Source of the DNA: CAVVST01 sp963750995 | Lineage (GTDB): Bacteria; Acidobacteriota; Vicinamibacteria; Vicinamibacterales; UBA2999 | Direction of reading: 5' to 3' | NCBI GenBank assembly: GCA_963750995.1 | Contig: CAVVST010000005.1 | Location: 1,302,001 to 1,366,000, forward strand | DNA: 64,000 bases | Part shown: positions 36,963-47,121 of the stretch, in pieces | Layout of the letters: each line of letters opens with the position of its first letter | Position numbering within the stretch: position 1 is the first letter of the stretch | Notes under the pieces: generated by a model | Database searches by the model: none | What the model saw: only the letters and a program-made list of their open reading frames with translations | Told to the model about the DNA's origin: nothing | Program-made: the position numbers and the translations under genes

Positions 36963-39900
36963 ATGCTCAGTATGCCTAATTCGTGGACGTCGCTATTCGA
37001 GCGCCCTGCGCCATCGATCTCGCTGGCGGTCTTTGCACTGACATTCGCAACCGCACAGCCGGTGGCGGCCCAAGCCTCCGGTCCGGTAGCCGCGTACAGC
37101 TTTGACGCTGGAGTCGGCGCAACCGTTCTCGACGCCTCAGGCAACAGCAATACGGGGACGCTGAGTGGCGCCACATGGACGACCGCCGGCAAGTACGGGG
37201 GGGCGCTCGTCTTCAACGGGAGCACCGCGCGCGTGTCGGTGCCAGCGTCGCCGTCCTTGAACGTCACGACTGGCGTGACGCTGGAAGCGTGGGTCTATCC
37301 GACGGCGACGCAGAGCGGGTGGCGGACGATCATCCAGCGCGAAGTCGATGCGTTTTTCCTGCATGCCAGCAATCAGACCGGCGCCAGGCGGCCGGCGGCC
37401 GGCGGGACCTTTGGCGGGAGCGTCCGCTTGGTGAAAGCGCCGACCGCGATCCCGATCAACACATGGACGCACCTGGCCCAGACGTATGACGGCACCACGC
37501 TCCGGCTGTATGTCAACGGCGCGGAGGTCGCCACCCTGGCGGCCACCGGACTGATCGAAACCAACGCGAGCCCGCTGTGGATGGGCGGCAACAATCCGCA
37601 CGGCGAGTATTTCCAGGGGCGCATCGATAATGTGCGCATCTACAGCCGCGCCCTGACCCCGGCCGAGCTGCAGATCGACATGAATACGCCGGTCGCCCCC
37701 CCGCCCGTGAATACGGCGCCGACGATTTCGGCGATCAGCAACCAAACGGTGCTCGAGGACACCGCCAGCGGCGCCCTGTCGTTCACCGTCGGTGATGCCG
37801 AGACGGCGGCGGCGAGCCTGACGGTCAGCGGCACGAGCTCGAATGCGGCCCTGGTCCCCGCCGGCAACCTCGTGTTCAGCGGCAGTGGCGCGGCCCGCAC
37901 GGTGACGGTGACGCCGCTGCCGAATCAAAGTGGCGCCGCGACGATCACTGTGACGGTGAGCGACGGCGTCGCCACCAAGTCCACCGGGTTTCTTGTCACG
38001 GTGACGGCGGTCAATGATCCGCCCACGCTCTCGGCCCTGGCGGATCAAATCACGAATATGGCGACGCCGGCGGGTCCCATCTCGTTTACGGTGGGGGACG
38101 TGGAAACGGCGGCCGGCGCGCTGACGCTCAGCGCGACCACGTCGAATCCGACGCTGGCGCCCGTCGGCAATATCGTGTTCGGCGGCAGCGGCGCGAGCCG
38201 CACGGTGACGGTGACGCCGGCGGCGAGCCAGAGCGGCACGGCCCTCATTACGGTGTCGGTCAGTGACGGCACGGCGGTGACGAGCCGGACGTTCCAGTTG
38301 ACGGTCCTGGCCATCGTGAATCAGCCGCCGGTAATCTCAGCCCTGGTCAATCAAACGATCAATGAGGATACCAGCACCGGCGCGCTCGCCTTCACGATCT
38401 CGGACGCCGAAACGCCCGCGGCCAGCCTGACGGTCACACGGACCACCTCGAACAGCGTGTTGCTGCCCGTCGGCGGCATCGTCCTGGGCGGGACAGGCGG
38501 CAGCCGGACGGTGACCCTCACCCCCGCGGCCAACCAGAGTGGGACGGCCACCATCACCCTCACGGTGTCGGACGAGCAGGCGAGCACGCCGAGCAGTTTC
38601 CTGCTCATGGTCACGGCCGTGAACGATGCCCCGACGATTTCGACGATCGCGGATCAGACGACGCCGGTCAATACCGCGGCGTCGCCCGCCAGCTTCACGG
38701 TCGGGGATCTCGAGACCTCGGCCGGCAGCCTGACCGTGAGTGGCGCCAGTTCGAACCCGACCCTGCTGCCCGTCGGCAACCTCGTGTTTGGCGGCAGCGG
38801 CGCGGCACGAACGGTCACCGCCACCCCTGCCGCGGGTCAGACGGGTACGGCGACCATCACCGTCACCGTCTCCGACGGCGAGTTGAGCACCGCGGCCAGC
38901 TTCCAGCTGACCATCACCGCGACAGTGTCGGGCTTGGTGGCGGCATACAACTTCGACGCCGGCGTCGGCGCCACCGTCGTCGACGCCTCCGGCAACAACA
39001 ACACCGGGACGGCCAGTGCCACGACGTGGACGACGGCCGGCAAGTATGGCAGCGCGCTCGTCTTTGACGGGAGCACGGCCCGCGTGTCGGTGCCCGCATC
39101 GCCGTCCCTGAACGTGACGACGGGGCTGACGCTGGAAGCGTGGGTCTACCCGACGGCGACGCAGACCGGGTGGCGGGCGATCATCCAGCGCGAAGTCGAT
39201 GCGTTTTTCCTGCATGCCAGCAATCACACGGGCGGCCTGCGGCCGGCGGCCGGCGGGACCCTGGGCGGGAGCGTTGTCTGGGTGAGCGGGCCGGCCGCGA
39301 TCCCGATCAACACCTGGACGCACCTGGCCCAGACCTATGACGGCACGACCCTCCGGTTGTACGTCAACGGGACGCAGGTCGTCACTCTGGCGGCCACCGG
39401 GCTGATCGAGACCAACGCGAGCCCACTGTGGATCGGCGGCAACAATCCGTATAACGAGTATTTCCAGGGACGCATCGACGATGTCCGCGTCTATAGCCGC
39501 GCACTGTCGGCTGCTGAGTTGCAGTCCGACATGAATACGCCGGTCGGCAGCGGGCCGGCGCCGCCACCGCCACCCGTGCTCCAGTTTGTCCAGCCTCTCG
39601 AAGGACAGTTGTTGGGTGTCACCACCATCGTCGACGTGACCTACACCGCGAGCGGCGACCTGACCGGCGTCAGCGGCGCGCACTTTCAGCTCGATGGCGG
39701 CGCCCAGGTGATGGATATGGACTTCGATGGGGCCTATCGCTTCATCGATGTGCCACCGGGCGCGCATACGCTCGTGGGCATGCTGGTCCGAGCCGATCAC
39801 TCGCCGATTGCGGGCTCAGAGGCTACCCTGACGTTCTCGACCACGGCCGGGACGACGAACTCGCCGCCGACGATCTCGGCGATTGCCAATCAGACCGTCC

Positions 39901-41006
39901 CCGTGAATACCGCGACCGCAGCGCTTGCGTTTACGATCGGCGATGCTGAGACGCCCGCCGGCAGTTTGACCGTGAGCGGCACGAGCTCGAACGCGCTGCT
40001 CATACCGCAGGCGAATGTCGTGTTCGGCGGCACCGGGACGTCGCGCACCGTCACCGTGACGCCCGCGCCGAATCAGAGCGGGACCGCCAGCATCACCGTA
40101 AACGTGAGCGACGGCCAGCTCAACACCGCGACGGCGTTTCTGGTGACGATCACCGCCCCGCCAACGGGGGGCCTGGTGGCGGCATACAACTTCGATGCCG
40201 GCGTCGGCGCCACCGTCGTCGACGCCTCCGGCAACAACAACACCGGGACGGCCAGTGCCACGACGTGGACGACGGCCGGCAAGTATGGCAGCGCGCTCGT
40301 CTTTGACGGGAGCACGGCCCGCGTGTCGGTGCCCGCATCGCCGTCCCTGAACGTGACGACGGGGCTGACGCTGGAAGCGTGGGTCTACCCGACGGCGACG
40401 CAGACCGGGTGGCGGGCGATCATCCAGCGCGAAGTCGATGCGTTTTTCCTGCATGCCAGCAATCACACGGGCGGTCTGCTGCCGGCGGCCGGCGGGACCT
40501 TCGGCGGGAGCGTTGTCTGGGTGAGCGGGCCGGCCGCGATCCCGATCAACACCTGGACGCACCTCGCCCAGACCTATGACGGCACGACCCTCCGGTTGTA
40601 CGTCAACGGGACGCAGGTCGTCACTCTGGCGGCCACCGGGCTGATCGAGACCACGGCGAGCCCGCTATGGATCGGCGGCAACAATCCGTATAACGAGTAT
40701 TTCCAGGGACGCATCGACGATGTCCGCGTATATAACCGCGCGCTGACCGCATTGGAAATCCAGGCCGACCTGAATGTCCCGGTCGGCGGTGGCCCGCCGC
40801 CTCCGCTTCTGCAGATCTTGACGCCGACGGACAAACCAGGTCTTCAACGAAGCCACGGTCATCCCGGTGACCTATACGGCGACCGGCGATTTGACCAACG
40901 TCGGGCACGTCCATTTCCAGCTCGATGCCCGGCCCGAGGTCATGGACATCGACTTCGATGGCGCGTATCAGTTCACGAACGTGAGCGCCGGAGCGCATCT
41001 TCTTGA
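36963..41006 (+). CDS. Giant exported LamG/Ig-repeat protein, N-terminal part
   Basis: Begins MLSMPNSWTSLFERPAPS with a signal peptide ending near PVAAQA (ATG 36963, or 36972). Modules in order: LamG-1 (37085-37680), four Ig-like repeats of about 100 aa (37.7-38.9 kb; each PTISAI-x-NQT...AARTVTVTP...ATITVTVSDG), LamG-2 (38.94-39.54 kb), a linker domain with HFQLDGGAQVMDMDFDGAYR, a fifth Ig-like repeat, LamG-3 (40.18-40.78 kb), and a second linker. The frame is lost at about 40838 (DKPGLQ where DKQVFNEATVIPVTY is expected), so only sequence to there is correct; the protein really continues into the copper-oxidase part. Likely secreted and carbohydrate-binding. Confidence 0.85.
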   Translation: MLSMPNSWTSLFERPAPSISLAVFALTFATAQPVAAQASGPVAAYSFDAGVGATVLDASGNSNTGTLSGATWTTAGKYGGALVFNGSTARVSVPASPSLNVTTGVTLEAWVYPTATQSGWRTIIQREVDAFFLHASNQTGARRPAAGGTFGGSVRLVKAPTAIPINTWTHLAQTYDGTTLRLYVNGAEVATLAATGLIETNASPLWMGGNNPHGEYFQGRIDNVRIYSRALTPAELQIDMNTPVAPPPVNTAPTISAISNQTVLEDTASGALSFTVGDAETAAASLTVSGTSSNAALVPAGNLVFSGSGAARTVTVTPLPNQSGAATITVTVSDGVATKSTGFLVTVTAVNDPPTLSALADQITNMATPAGPISFTVGDVETAAGALTLSATTSNPTLAPVGNIVFGGSGASRTVTVTPAASQSGTALITVSVSDGTAVTSRTFQLTVLAIVNQPPVISALVNQTINEDTSTGALAFTISDAETPAASLTVTRTTSNSVLLPVGGIVLGGTGGSRTVTLTPAANQSGTATITLTVSDEQASTPSSFLLMVTAVNDAPTISTIADQTTPVNTAASPASFTVGDLETSAGSLTVSGASSNPTLLPVGNLVFGGSGAARTVTATPAAGQTGTATITVTVSDGELSTAASFQLTITATVSGLVAAYNFDAGVGATVVDASGNNNTGTASATTWTTAGKYGSALVFDGSTARVSVPASPSLNVTTGLTLEAWVYPTATQTGWRAIIQREVDAFFLHASNHTGGLRPAAGGTLGGSVVWVSGPAAIPINTWTHLAQTYDGTTLRLYVNGTQVVTLAATGLIETNASPLWIGGNNPYNEYFQGRIDDVRVYSRALSAAELQSDMNTPVGSGPAPPPPPVLQFVQPLEGQLLGVTTIVDVTYTASGDLTGVSGAHFQLDGGAQVMDMDFDGAYRFIDVPPGAHTLVGMLVRADHSPIAGSEATLTFSTTAGTTNSPPTISAIANQTVPVNTATAALAFTIGDAETPAGSLTVSGTSSNALLIPQANVVFGGTGTSRTVTVTPAPNQSGTASITVNVSDGQLNTATAFLVTITAPPTGGLVAAYNFDAGVGATVVDASGNNNTGTASATTWTTAGKYGSALVFDGSTARVSVPASPSLNVTTGLTLEAWVYPTATQTGWRAIIQREVDAFFLHASNHTGGLLPAAGGTFGGSVVWVSGPAAIPINTWTHLAQTYDGTTLRLYVNGTQVVTLAATGLIETTASPLWIGGNNPYNEYFQGRIDDVRVYNRALTALEIQADLNVPVGGGPPPPLLQILTPTDKPGLQRSHGHPGDLYGDRRFDQRRARPFPARCPARGHGHRLRWRVSVHERERRSASS
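38936..39510 (+). repeat. LamG-2 DNA repeat, copy A
   Basis: About 575 bases almost identical to 40175-40749 (offset 1239); only scattered substitutions by eye. The first LamG copy (37085-37680) is more diverged, so A and B arose by recent duplication or gene conversion. Confidence 0.85.
40175..40749 (+). repeat. LamG-3 DNA repeat, copy B
   Basis: Partner of 38936-39510. Differences include CTGCTGCCGG for CTGCGGCCGG and ACCACGGCG for ACCAACGCG. Long near-identity makes this locus prone to slippage and to assembly collapse. Confidence 0.85.
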
Positions 41007-42750
41007 AGGGATACCTGGTCAGGGCCGATCATTCGAAGATCGCCGGCAGCGACCACGCCGTGAACTTCTCCACCGCGCTGACTGACACGGCTCTGCCGAC
41101 CATCTCGCTCACGGCCCCAACATCGGGCGCGACCGTGAGCGGGGTGGTGACACTGCTGGCGACTGCCAGCGATGACACCGGTATCGCCGGGGTGCAGTTC
41201 CGGATTGACAGCGTCAACACCGGGGCTGAAGACATCACCCCGCCGTACTCGGTGCCGTTCAACTCGACGAATATCGGGAACGGATTGCACAGCGTCACTG
41301 CGGTCGCTCGCGATCTCGGTCGGCAACATCGTCACCTCATCGGCCGTGCCGATCACGGTCACCAACATCGGCGCCACCGATCCCGCCGCGGTGGGAGCAA
41401 TGGGCCGGGCCGTACGCGTTGGGCGTTTGTCGCGATCCATGTGACGCTGCTCGCGAACGGGAACGTCCTGGCCTGGGACGACCATACCGAAAACCAGGGC
41501 ATGTACATGTGGCACCCGACTACCGGGGCGATCACGACATATCCGCCGAGCTCCGCCAACCTCTGGTGCTCAGGGCACACCATGCTGCCCGATGGCCGAC
41601 TCTTGATCGCGGGAGGTACCGGGAACACATTCAACATCGGCCTCCGGGACGGCGTTGTCTACAATCCGGTCACAGATAGTTTCAGCGCCGTCGCACAGAT
41701 GACCTACGCGCGTTACTATCCCACGCTCATCACGCTCGCCGATGGCAACGCCCTCGTCTTCTCGGGCACCAACGGGTGCTCCACTTGTTTGCAGAACATT
41801 CCCGAGCGATATAACCGCCTCGCCAATACGCTGGACGTCACTGCCGGCGATGCAGATCCAGCTGCCGTACTACCCGAATCTATTTCGTCGTCCCGGATGG
41901 CCGCATCGTCGTCACCGGTGCGTCTGAAGAGCCGGTAACCACAAGGACACTCAACCTGTCTACTCAGACCTGGACCACGCTCGATACCAACGTGCAGAGC
42001 AACGGCAGCACCGTGATGTATCTCCCCGGGAAGTTCCTGCGCAGCGGGACGGCGGGTAATCCGAATTTGACGGTACAGGCGTTTCCAACGACGCAGGTGC
42101 TCGACGTGAATCAGCCAACCGCGACATGGCGGCTGGTCGCGTCCATGGCGTTTCCACGAAGTCATCACAATTTGACCTCGCTTCCGGATGGCACGGTCCT
42201 GGCGGTTGGCGGCGGCCGCACATCCAATGCCAACGACATCGACCTGGCGGTACATGAGGCCGAAACATGGTCACCCGTCACGGAGAGGTGGACGACCATG
42301 TCGGCAATGGTGTCACCACGGCTGTATCATGGAGTCTCACTCCTGTTGCCGGACGGGCGGGTGCTCGTCGCCGGCAGCGGCCGGCCAAATGGCCTGGGCA
42401 GCAATCAATTCAACGCGGAGATTTTCTCCCCACCGTATCTCTTCAAAGGGCCGCGTCCGGTCATCACCTCCGCACCAGCGAATGCCCAGTACGGCGCGCC
42501 GTTCTTCGTGGCGACTCCCGATGCGGCGCGCATTGCCAAGGTGTCTCTGATACGCCTCGGGTCAGTCACACATGCGTTCAACATCGATCAGCGCTATCTC
42601 GAGCTGACGTACCAGCCGGCCGCCGGCGGGCTGACGGTCACCGCGCCGCCAGACCGGAACACGGCGATTCCCGGCGACTACATGCTCTTCCTGGTGGACA
42701 GCAACGGCGTACCGTCGACGGCGGCGATGGTTCACCTTCCCGCTCCCTAG
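40839..42750 (+). pseudogene. C-terminal copper-radical-oxidase (galactose-oxidase-like) part of the giant protein, frameshifted
   Basis: Continuation of the gene starting at 36963. Frames change near 40838, 41004, 41315, 41395-41420 and 41865-41895; from 41992 to the stop at 42750 one frame is open. Repaired, it has a second linker, an Ig-like domain (PTISLTAPTSGATVSGVVTL), then a kelch propeller and DUF1929-type end. All galactose-oxidase ligands are visible: Cys in LWCSGHTMLPDGRL (41567), Tyr in TYARYYPTL (41717), Tyr-His in RLYHGVSLLLPDGR (42325-42330), His in GSVTHAFNIDQR (42571). Predicted to oxidise primary alcohols of sugars outside the cell. Fusion to LamG repeats is unusual. Confidence 0.75.
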
Positions 42751-43018
42751 CAGCCCGAGAGACACTCGCGCATTGAAAGGAGTCGCTGGAGGGCCACTGA
42801 CGCATCACCCGCCGGCGCGCGGGGTAATTACCACTGCCTGACGCGTTCGCGAGCTTATTCAGAAAGTTCGCGTAGCCGTGGGGACACCGCTGAACGACGC
42901 GGGGGGGTTGAGTCTCTTCTTTTTTATGGTTTGTTGCAATCGTGTTGCTGCTGGCAGCTCGCTACAGTGAACGGCCGGACACACACGCTCCCAGTCGCTG
43001 TTCGCAGAGCGCGCGCCG
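42751..43018. other. Convergent intergenic region
   Basis: 268 bases between the surface-protein gene and the minus-strand GT2. A G7 run and a pyrimidine-rich stretch (TCTCTTCTTTTTT) at about 42900-42926 could end transcripts; no clean hairpin seen. Confidence 0.3.
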
Positions 43019-44006
43019 TCAGCGCGCAGCCAGTCCGATGCGTCGAGCGAAACGTTCCGACGCGTTCCGAGGGTTCAGTATCTTGATCACCGCGGCGAAC
43101 AGACCGACCACCACGCGAGACCTGTCGAAGCCGACGCCGGCAGCGACCATCTTGCCCTTGTGATAGTTCCAAAATCTCTTGTCGCGGCGCAGAACGAGGC
43201 TCTTGCCGAGGAACTGATAGTAGTCGGAGAGGTGCTGCTCCAAGCGTTCCTTCAGTTCGGCCGCAGTAAGGCACGTCGAACCATAGGTCAACAGGAGGTG
43301 CAACAAGGCGGCCCAAGAAGTTTGGAGCGCCATCGAGGCAGTATTGATGGAGCCCGGCCTGACGCGAGTGAACGTCAGCACCTGATGGGCGAAGCCGAAG
43401 TCTGAACTCGCGAGGATTCGGAAGCAGGACTCCGTGTCTGCCTGCACGTTGGACTCGTTATAGAACTCGTCTGTGCACCGGACAAGGTCCGACCGATACA
43501 ACACAGACGTTTGTGTGCCGAAAAAATACTTCCTATCGAGCAAATGGCGGCGGCAGGCTTCGCGACCGTTGAGCACCTGGTGGCCGGGCGGTACGCCTTT
43601 CAACGTAATGGCGGATCCTTCCAGGGCGTATGCACCCACCAAACCGACGGACGGATGCGCTTCGGCGATGTCGACCATCCGCTCGATGCATTCGGGAAAG
43701 AGCCAGTCATCCGCCAGTACCATCTTGCAGTATCTGCTCTCGGGTGAAATCTGACGCAGCGCCCTGTTGAAGTTTGGCAGTGCACGCAGGAAGTCTCGAC
43801 TCGCTACCACCCTGATGCGAGAATCCTTCGCCGCGTAGCGACGGGCAATCTCCAGCGACCGATCGCTGCTGCAATTGTCGAGGACGATGTGCTCCCAGTG
43901 CTGATATGTCTGGGCAAGCACACTGTCAATGCATTCAGCGAGGTACTGTGTCTTCGTTGTAGACAGGAGTAACAACGCTGACCAGCGGTCGGGACGTCGC
44001 AGGCAT
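43019..44006 (-). pseudogene. Glycosyltransferase family 2, frameshift near its start
   Basis: Starts MPATSRPLVSVVTPVYN at 44006, breaks near 43955, and continues in another frame as TQYLAECIDSVLAQTYQHWE, VLDNCSSDRSLEIARRYAAK, MVLADDWLFPECIERMVDIA (DD metal site) and TQTSVLYRSDLVRCTDEFYN. The break lies inside the first GT-A beta-alpha unit, where VYN-(E/G)-xx-YLAE is expected, so one base restores it. Repaired length about 328 aa. Downstream of the cytidylyltransferase gene in the same minus-strand unit. Confidence 0.8.
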
Positions 44007-44080
44007 GATTACCAGTGGAGCGCGCCCGACGACCCGGTGTGGCATCGCGCCATCGGAGGGCAGATTTGCGCCGTCAGGCT

Positions 44081-44905
44081 TTAGCGCAACGCGTAGGACG
44101 CTACGCTCGAGCACTCGGCCTCGAGGGGCGCGCGGTTCCACACCTCCCAGGGGGCGCCTCCAGCCGCATGAATCTCCTCCAACTGGCTGCGATCCTTGAA
44201 GGTGTCCATTGACATCCAGAATCCGTCGTATTCGTACGCGGCGAGGCGGGCGGACCGCACCAATCGCTGGAACGGTTCGGTCACGAGCTCCTCGCCGTCG
44301 CGGACATATTCGAAGATCTCCCGCTTGAAGGCAAAGAAGCCGCCGTTGATGCGCATGGGCGTCCGCTTGAGCTCCTCGATGTCAGTCACCAGCCCATTGG
44401 TGCCGACCGAGACGACGTGGTAGCTGAGATTCGGACGAACGCTCACGAAACTTGCGATCGCGTCGCGGGATCGGAAGTGATTCAGGAGCACGGGCAACGG
44501 CAGATCGGTCAATCCGTCGCTGTAATTAGCCAGAAATTCCGGCTCGTCCCGCAGATGCCGCTCAACCGCCTTCAGGCGCTGTCCAATGTTGGACGTCGCC
44601 CCTGTGTCCACAAACGTGATCTTCCAGTCGTGGGTATCGCTGCCCAACAGATCGAGACGCTTCCCGCCCTCCGACAGCACGAAATCGTTCGACGCCGTCT
44701 CGCTGTAGTTCAGGAAGTAGTTCTTGATGACGTCACCGCGGTGCCCCAGGCAGAGGATGAACTCCTTGTGGCCGAAGTGAGCGTAGTACTTCATCACGTG
44801 CCACATGATCGGCCGATAGCCGATCGTTACCATTGGTTTCGGCACGCTCTCACCGGCCTCGCGGATCCGCATGCCGAGGCCACCGCAGAACAGAACGACC
44901 TTCAT
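44081..44905 (-). CDS. rfbF: Glucose-1-phosphate cytidylyltransferase
   Basis: 274 aa from ATG 44905. Starts MKVVLFCGGLGMRIREAGES (nucleotidyltransferase signature), then VPKPMVTIGYRPIMWHVMKY, VDTGATSNIGQRLKAVERHL, YSDGLTDLPLPVLLNHFRSR and RINGGFFAFKREIFEYVRDG. Makes CDP-glucose from CTP and glucose-1-P, entry to CDP-3,6-dideoxy and branched sugars. CDP-glucose 4,6-dehydratase is not in the window, but a CDP-tyvelose-epimerase-like gene (26.1 kb) and RmlC-like epimerase (50.3 kb) are. A good sigma-54 element lies about 95 bases upstream. Confidence 0.92.
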   Translation of the reverse strand: MKVVLFCGGLGMRIREAGESVPKPMVTIGYRPIMWHVMKYYAHFGHKEFILCLGHRGDVIKNYFLNYSETASNDFVLSEGGKRLDLLGSDTHDWKITFVDTGATSNIGQRLKAVERHLRDEPEFLANYSDGLTDLPLPVLLNHFRSRDAIASFVSVRPNLSYHVVSVGTNGLVTDIEELKRTPMRINGGFFAFKREIFEYVRDGEELVTEPFQRLVRSARLAAYEYDGFWMSMDTFKDRSQLEEIHAAGGAPWEVWNRAPLEAECSSVASYALR

Positions 44906-44997
44906 CGGGAACAGCCCTTTCAGTTCACCACGCGGGAGCCTGTGTCCCGGTAGCTGTCGAAACCGCGCTGTGAGTCTGGAAACCCGAACCTTTTGGA

Positions 44998-45012
44998 GCA
45001 AGGAATCGGCCA
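44998..45012 (-). promoter_or_regulatory. Sigma-54 promoter element upstream of rfbF
   Basis: Minus-strand TGGCCGATTCCTTGC followed by T: correct GG-N10-GC spacing, TGGC and TTGCT intact. Predicted start near 44986, leader about 80 bases. It sits in the 236-base gap that splits rfbF-GT2 from the rest of the minus-strand operon. Confidence 0.6.
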
Positions 45013-45141
45013 GCGCCAGTGCGGTGCGGCCGGTCGCTAAGGGCCGTGGGATCGCGGTTTTACGCACGCGACTCGACTCACGACGTTCAACAGCGGCAGG
45101 AAGTCTGCCTGCAGACCGACAATACTCGCCATCGTTGCCAC

Positions 45142-45784
45142 CTAAACGATTGTGATCTTCCGACCGTAGAACGCCTCGGCGTATTTCGTATTGGACGCGC
45201 ACTCAACTCCCCTGAGACGCATCAGCGCCAGGAATGTATCTTCTGAGAACCAGTGCCGATTCGTCTGGGTCTGGAAATACTCGCAGATGTGCGCCGCCTT
45301 CTGCTTGCCGATGTCTTCGTCCAGCGGGACGAACACATTCGGGGCGCCGAGATCACCGTCATACTTCGGGATCTCGTACTCGCAGGATCAAGTGATGTCT
45401 AAACGTATTCCACGCCAGGTCGGAGAGCACCCGATGATCCTGGTGCCGGTCATCGCGGTAGTGGGTAAAAACAACGTCAGGCTGAAATGCCTTCAGGGTT
45501 TCGAAATACGTCTTGATACGGGCAAATTCGGATGGGAAAAAACTCCCGGTGAATTGCTTGACGACGACCCGCTTCTTCTTGACCCCCCGCAGCAACGCAC
45601 TCGCGCTTCGCCGTGCTTCACGCGATCGCACCCCTTCGGCGCTGAACACGACCCAGCGAAACTCGATACTGGGATACTTTCGGGCCAGCATGAGCAGCGT
45701 GCCACCGCATCCGATCTCGATGTCGTCCGAGTGCGCGCCGACACACAACACCCGCTTCAGACCGCTGAGCTGCAGCTCGGTCAC
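45142..45784 (-). pseudogene. PIG-L family deacetylase, one frameshift
   Basis: GTG 45784 (4-base GTGA overlap with the upstream stop). Zinc motif VGAHSDDIEIGCGG near the start and the second motif HYRDDRHQDHRVL are both intact, as required for LmbE/PIG-L N-deacetylases. After FRHHLIL the frame breaks at about 45375 and continues as NVFVPLDEDIGKQKAAHICE and RLRGVECASNTKYAEAFYGR, the normal family C-terminus. Repaired length about 213 aa. It would deacetylate an N-acetyl sugar, probably a nucleotide- or lipid-linked intermediate. Confidence 0.82.
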
Positions 45785-47121
45785 CGCGGGACCAGCGTGT
45801 CGGCTGCACTCGTCAGGTGCACCGCGTCGTTCGTCGCGCCACCGAACCGGGCCACCTGTTCGGCCCTGAGCCGATCGCACAACCTGTTCTCCGGCACCAA
45901 AACGTCCGCATACGTGATGGTGTCGTCGCGGCTGACGTCGCGCACGAGTCGGCAGCCGCCAGACAATCCCATTGGAAGCAGCTTCTGTGAGGCAATGACA
46001 TCCGCCTTGTCGATCTGGCCGTAAGTCGCGAACCCTCCGACTCCGTCGAGCAGATCTCCCGCTTTGAGATTGCCCTTCGCGACGGTGAGGACCTCGCATA
46101 CAGGCGCGCCCAAGGGTGACACCGTGGCGTCAAGATGGAGCGCGGCTCGCGCGATCGTCGACACGATCTGAATGTGGGGCAGATGGTAGGGCGTGTAGAA
46201 GACGTAAAATGGGCCGTCGCCCATCTTGTAGTACGCGAGTTCCTTGCGCTTTTGTGGATGTTCCTCGTAGGCAACGACGAACGCGCCGGTATGCGGTTCC
46301 GCCCCGAGCGCATAGTCGACCAGGCCGCCGTTCAGAAGAGCATCTGACGGGAGCAACCCAGCCATCTCACGCACGTGTGCGCATCGGGGGCCGTACATGC
46401 CCCTCGTGCCGACGGTGAAACCAGTGGCATTCGCGATGATGGTCGCTTCCATCGAGAGTTTCGTGCCGTCGGCAAACGACGTGACCTTGAACGCGTCCTG
46501 GCCGTACTTGGCCGCAAACTCTCGCTGGGTCTCTGGCGTGCGATGTCTGTCGATCAGTCCCTTGAGATTCCCCGCGGCGACAGGTCTGAGACCGACCGTC
46601 TTCACGTACCGGAGCAGCGTCATGGCCACGCCCGGCTCATCGCCATCAGTATTGGTGATCACGACGCCGGCGCGCTCGGCATGGAACCGCAGAATGGGGC
46701 CGAGTGTGGAGTCGAGCTCCGCATTCACAAGCACGACGTGCTTGCGATGGCGAATCGCCTCGATTGCGACCCGGGCACCGAATTCAACCGTGCCGGTGAC
46801 CTCGACGATGACATCGATGTTGCCGGCCTGGCAGACGAGATCGGCGTCCTGCACGACCGCCGGTCGTCCACGTGCGATCTCATCTTCGAGCTCTCGCACG
46901 TTCCCAGCGGCCGAGGCATTGTCGACACCGATGGCGCGAAAGATGTTCATTGCCCTCATCGGGGTCCGGTTCGAGATGGCGACCAGGCGGATGCCAGGGA
47001 TGGGTGGAGCGCCGAGCTGAAGCGCGATCATCTTCGCGGTGACGCCCGCACCAACCAAGGCGACGCGGACCGGTGTTCCACCCGCTTCTCCTGCCGCCAG
47101 CGCCGAATCAATACTCAACAT
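45781..47121 (-). CDS. SAF-domain NAD(P)-dependent oxidoreductase (homoserine-dehydrogenase-like)
   Basis: 446 aa from ATG 47121. The N-terminal Rossmann domain has VRVALVGAGVTAKMIALQLG and a middle domain VDVIVEVTGTVEFG-like with HVVLVNAELDSTLGPILRFH; the end carries a SAF-type domain (SPLGAPVCEVLTVAKGNLKA, DTITYADVLVPENRLCDRLR). This fusion is known from surface-sugar loci but its substrate is not established. Overlaps the preceding gene and is coupled to PIG-L, so dehydrogenation and deacetylation probably act on the same sugar. Confidence 0.82.
   Translation of the reverse strand: MLSIDSALAAGEAGGTPVRVALVGAGVTAKMIALQLGAPPIPGIRLVAISNRTPMRAMNIFRAIGVDNASAAGNVRELEDEIARGRPAVVQDADLVCQAGNIDVIVEVTGTVEFGARVAIEAIRHRKHVVLVNAELDSTLGPILRFHAERAGVVITNTDGDEPGVAMTLLRYVKTVGLRPVAAGNLKGLIDRHRTPETQREFAAKYGQDAFKVTSFADGTKLSMEATIIANATGFTVGTRGMYGPRCAHVREMAGLLPSDALLNGGLVDYALGAEPHTGAFVVAYEEHPQKRKELAYYKMGDGPFYVFYTPYHLPHIQIVSTIARAALHLDATVSPLGAPVCEVLTVAKGNLKAGDLLDGVGGFATYGQIDKADVIASQKLLPMGLSGGCRLVRDVSRDDTITYADVLVPENRLCDRLRAEQVARFGGATNDAVHLTSAADTLVPR

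Noticed and set aside
38337..39800. 487-codon minus-strand frame within the LamG/Ig gene
   Set aside because: Low-complexity mirror of repetitive GC-rich coding sequence; the plus strand encodes clear domains.
42580..42750. PEP-CTERM sorting signal at the end of the giant protein
   Set aside because: C-terminus reads AAMVHLPAP with no hydrophobic helix or basic tail.
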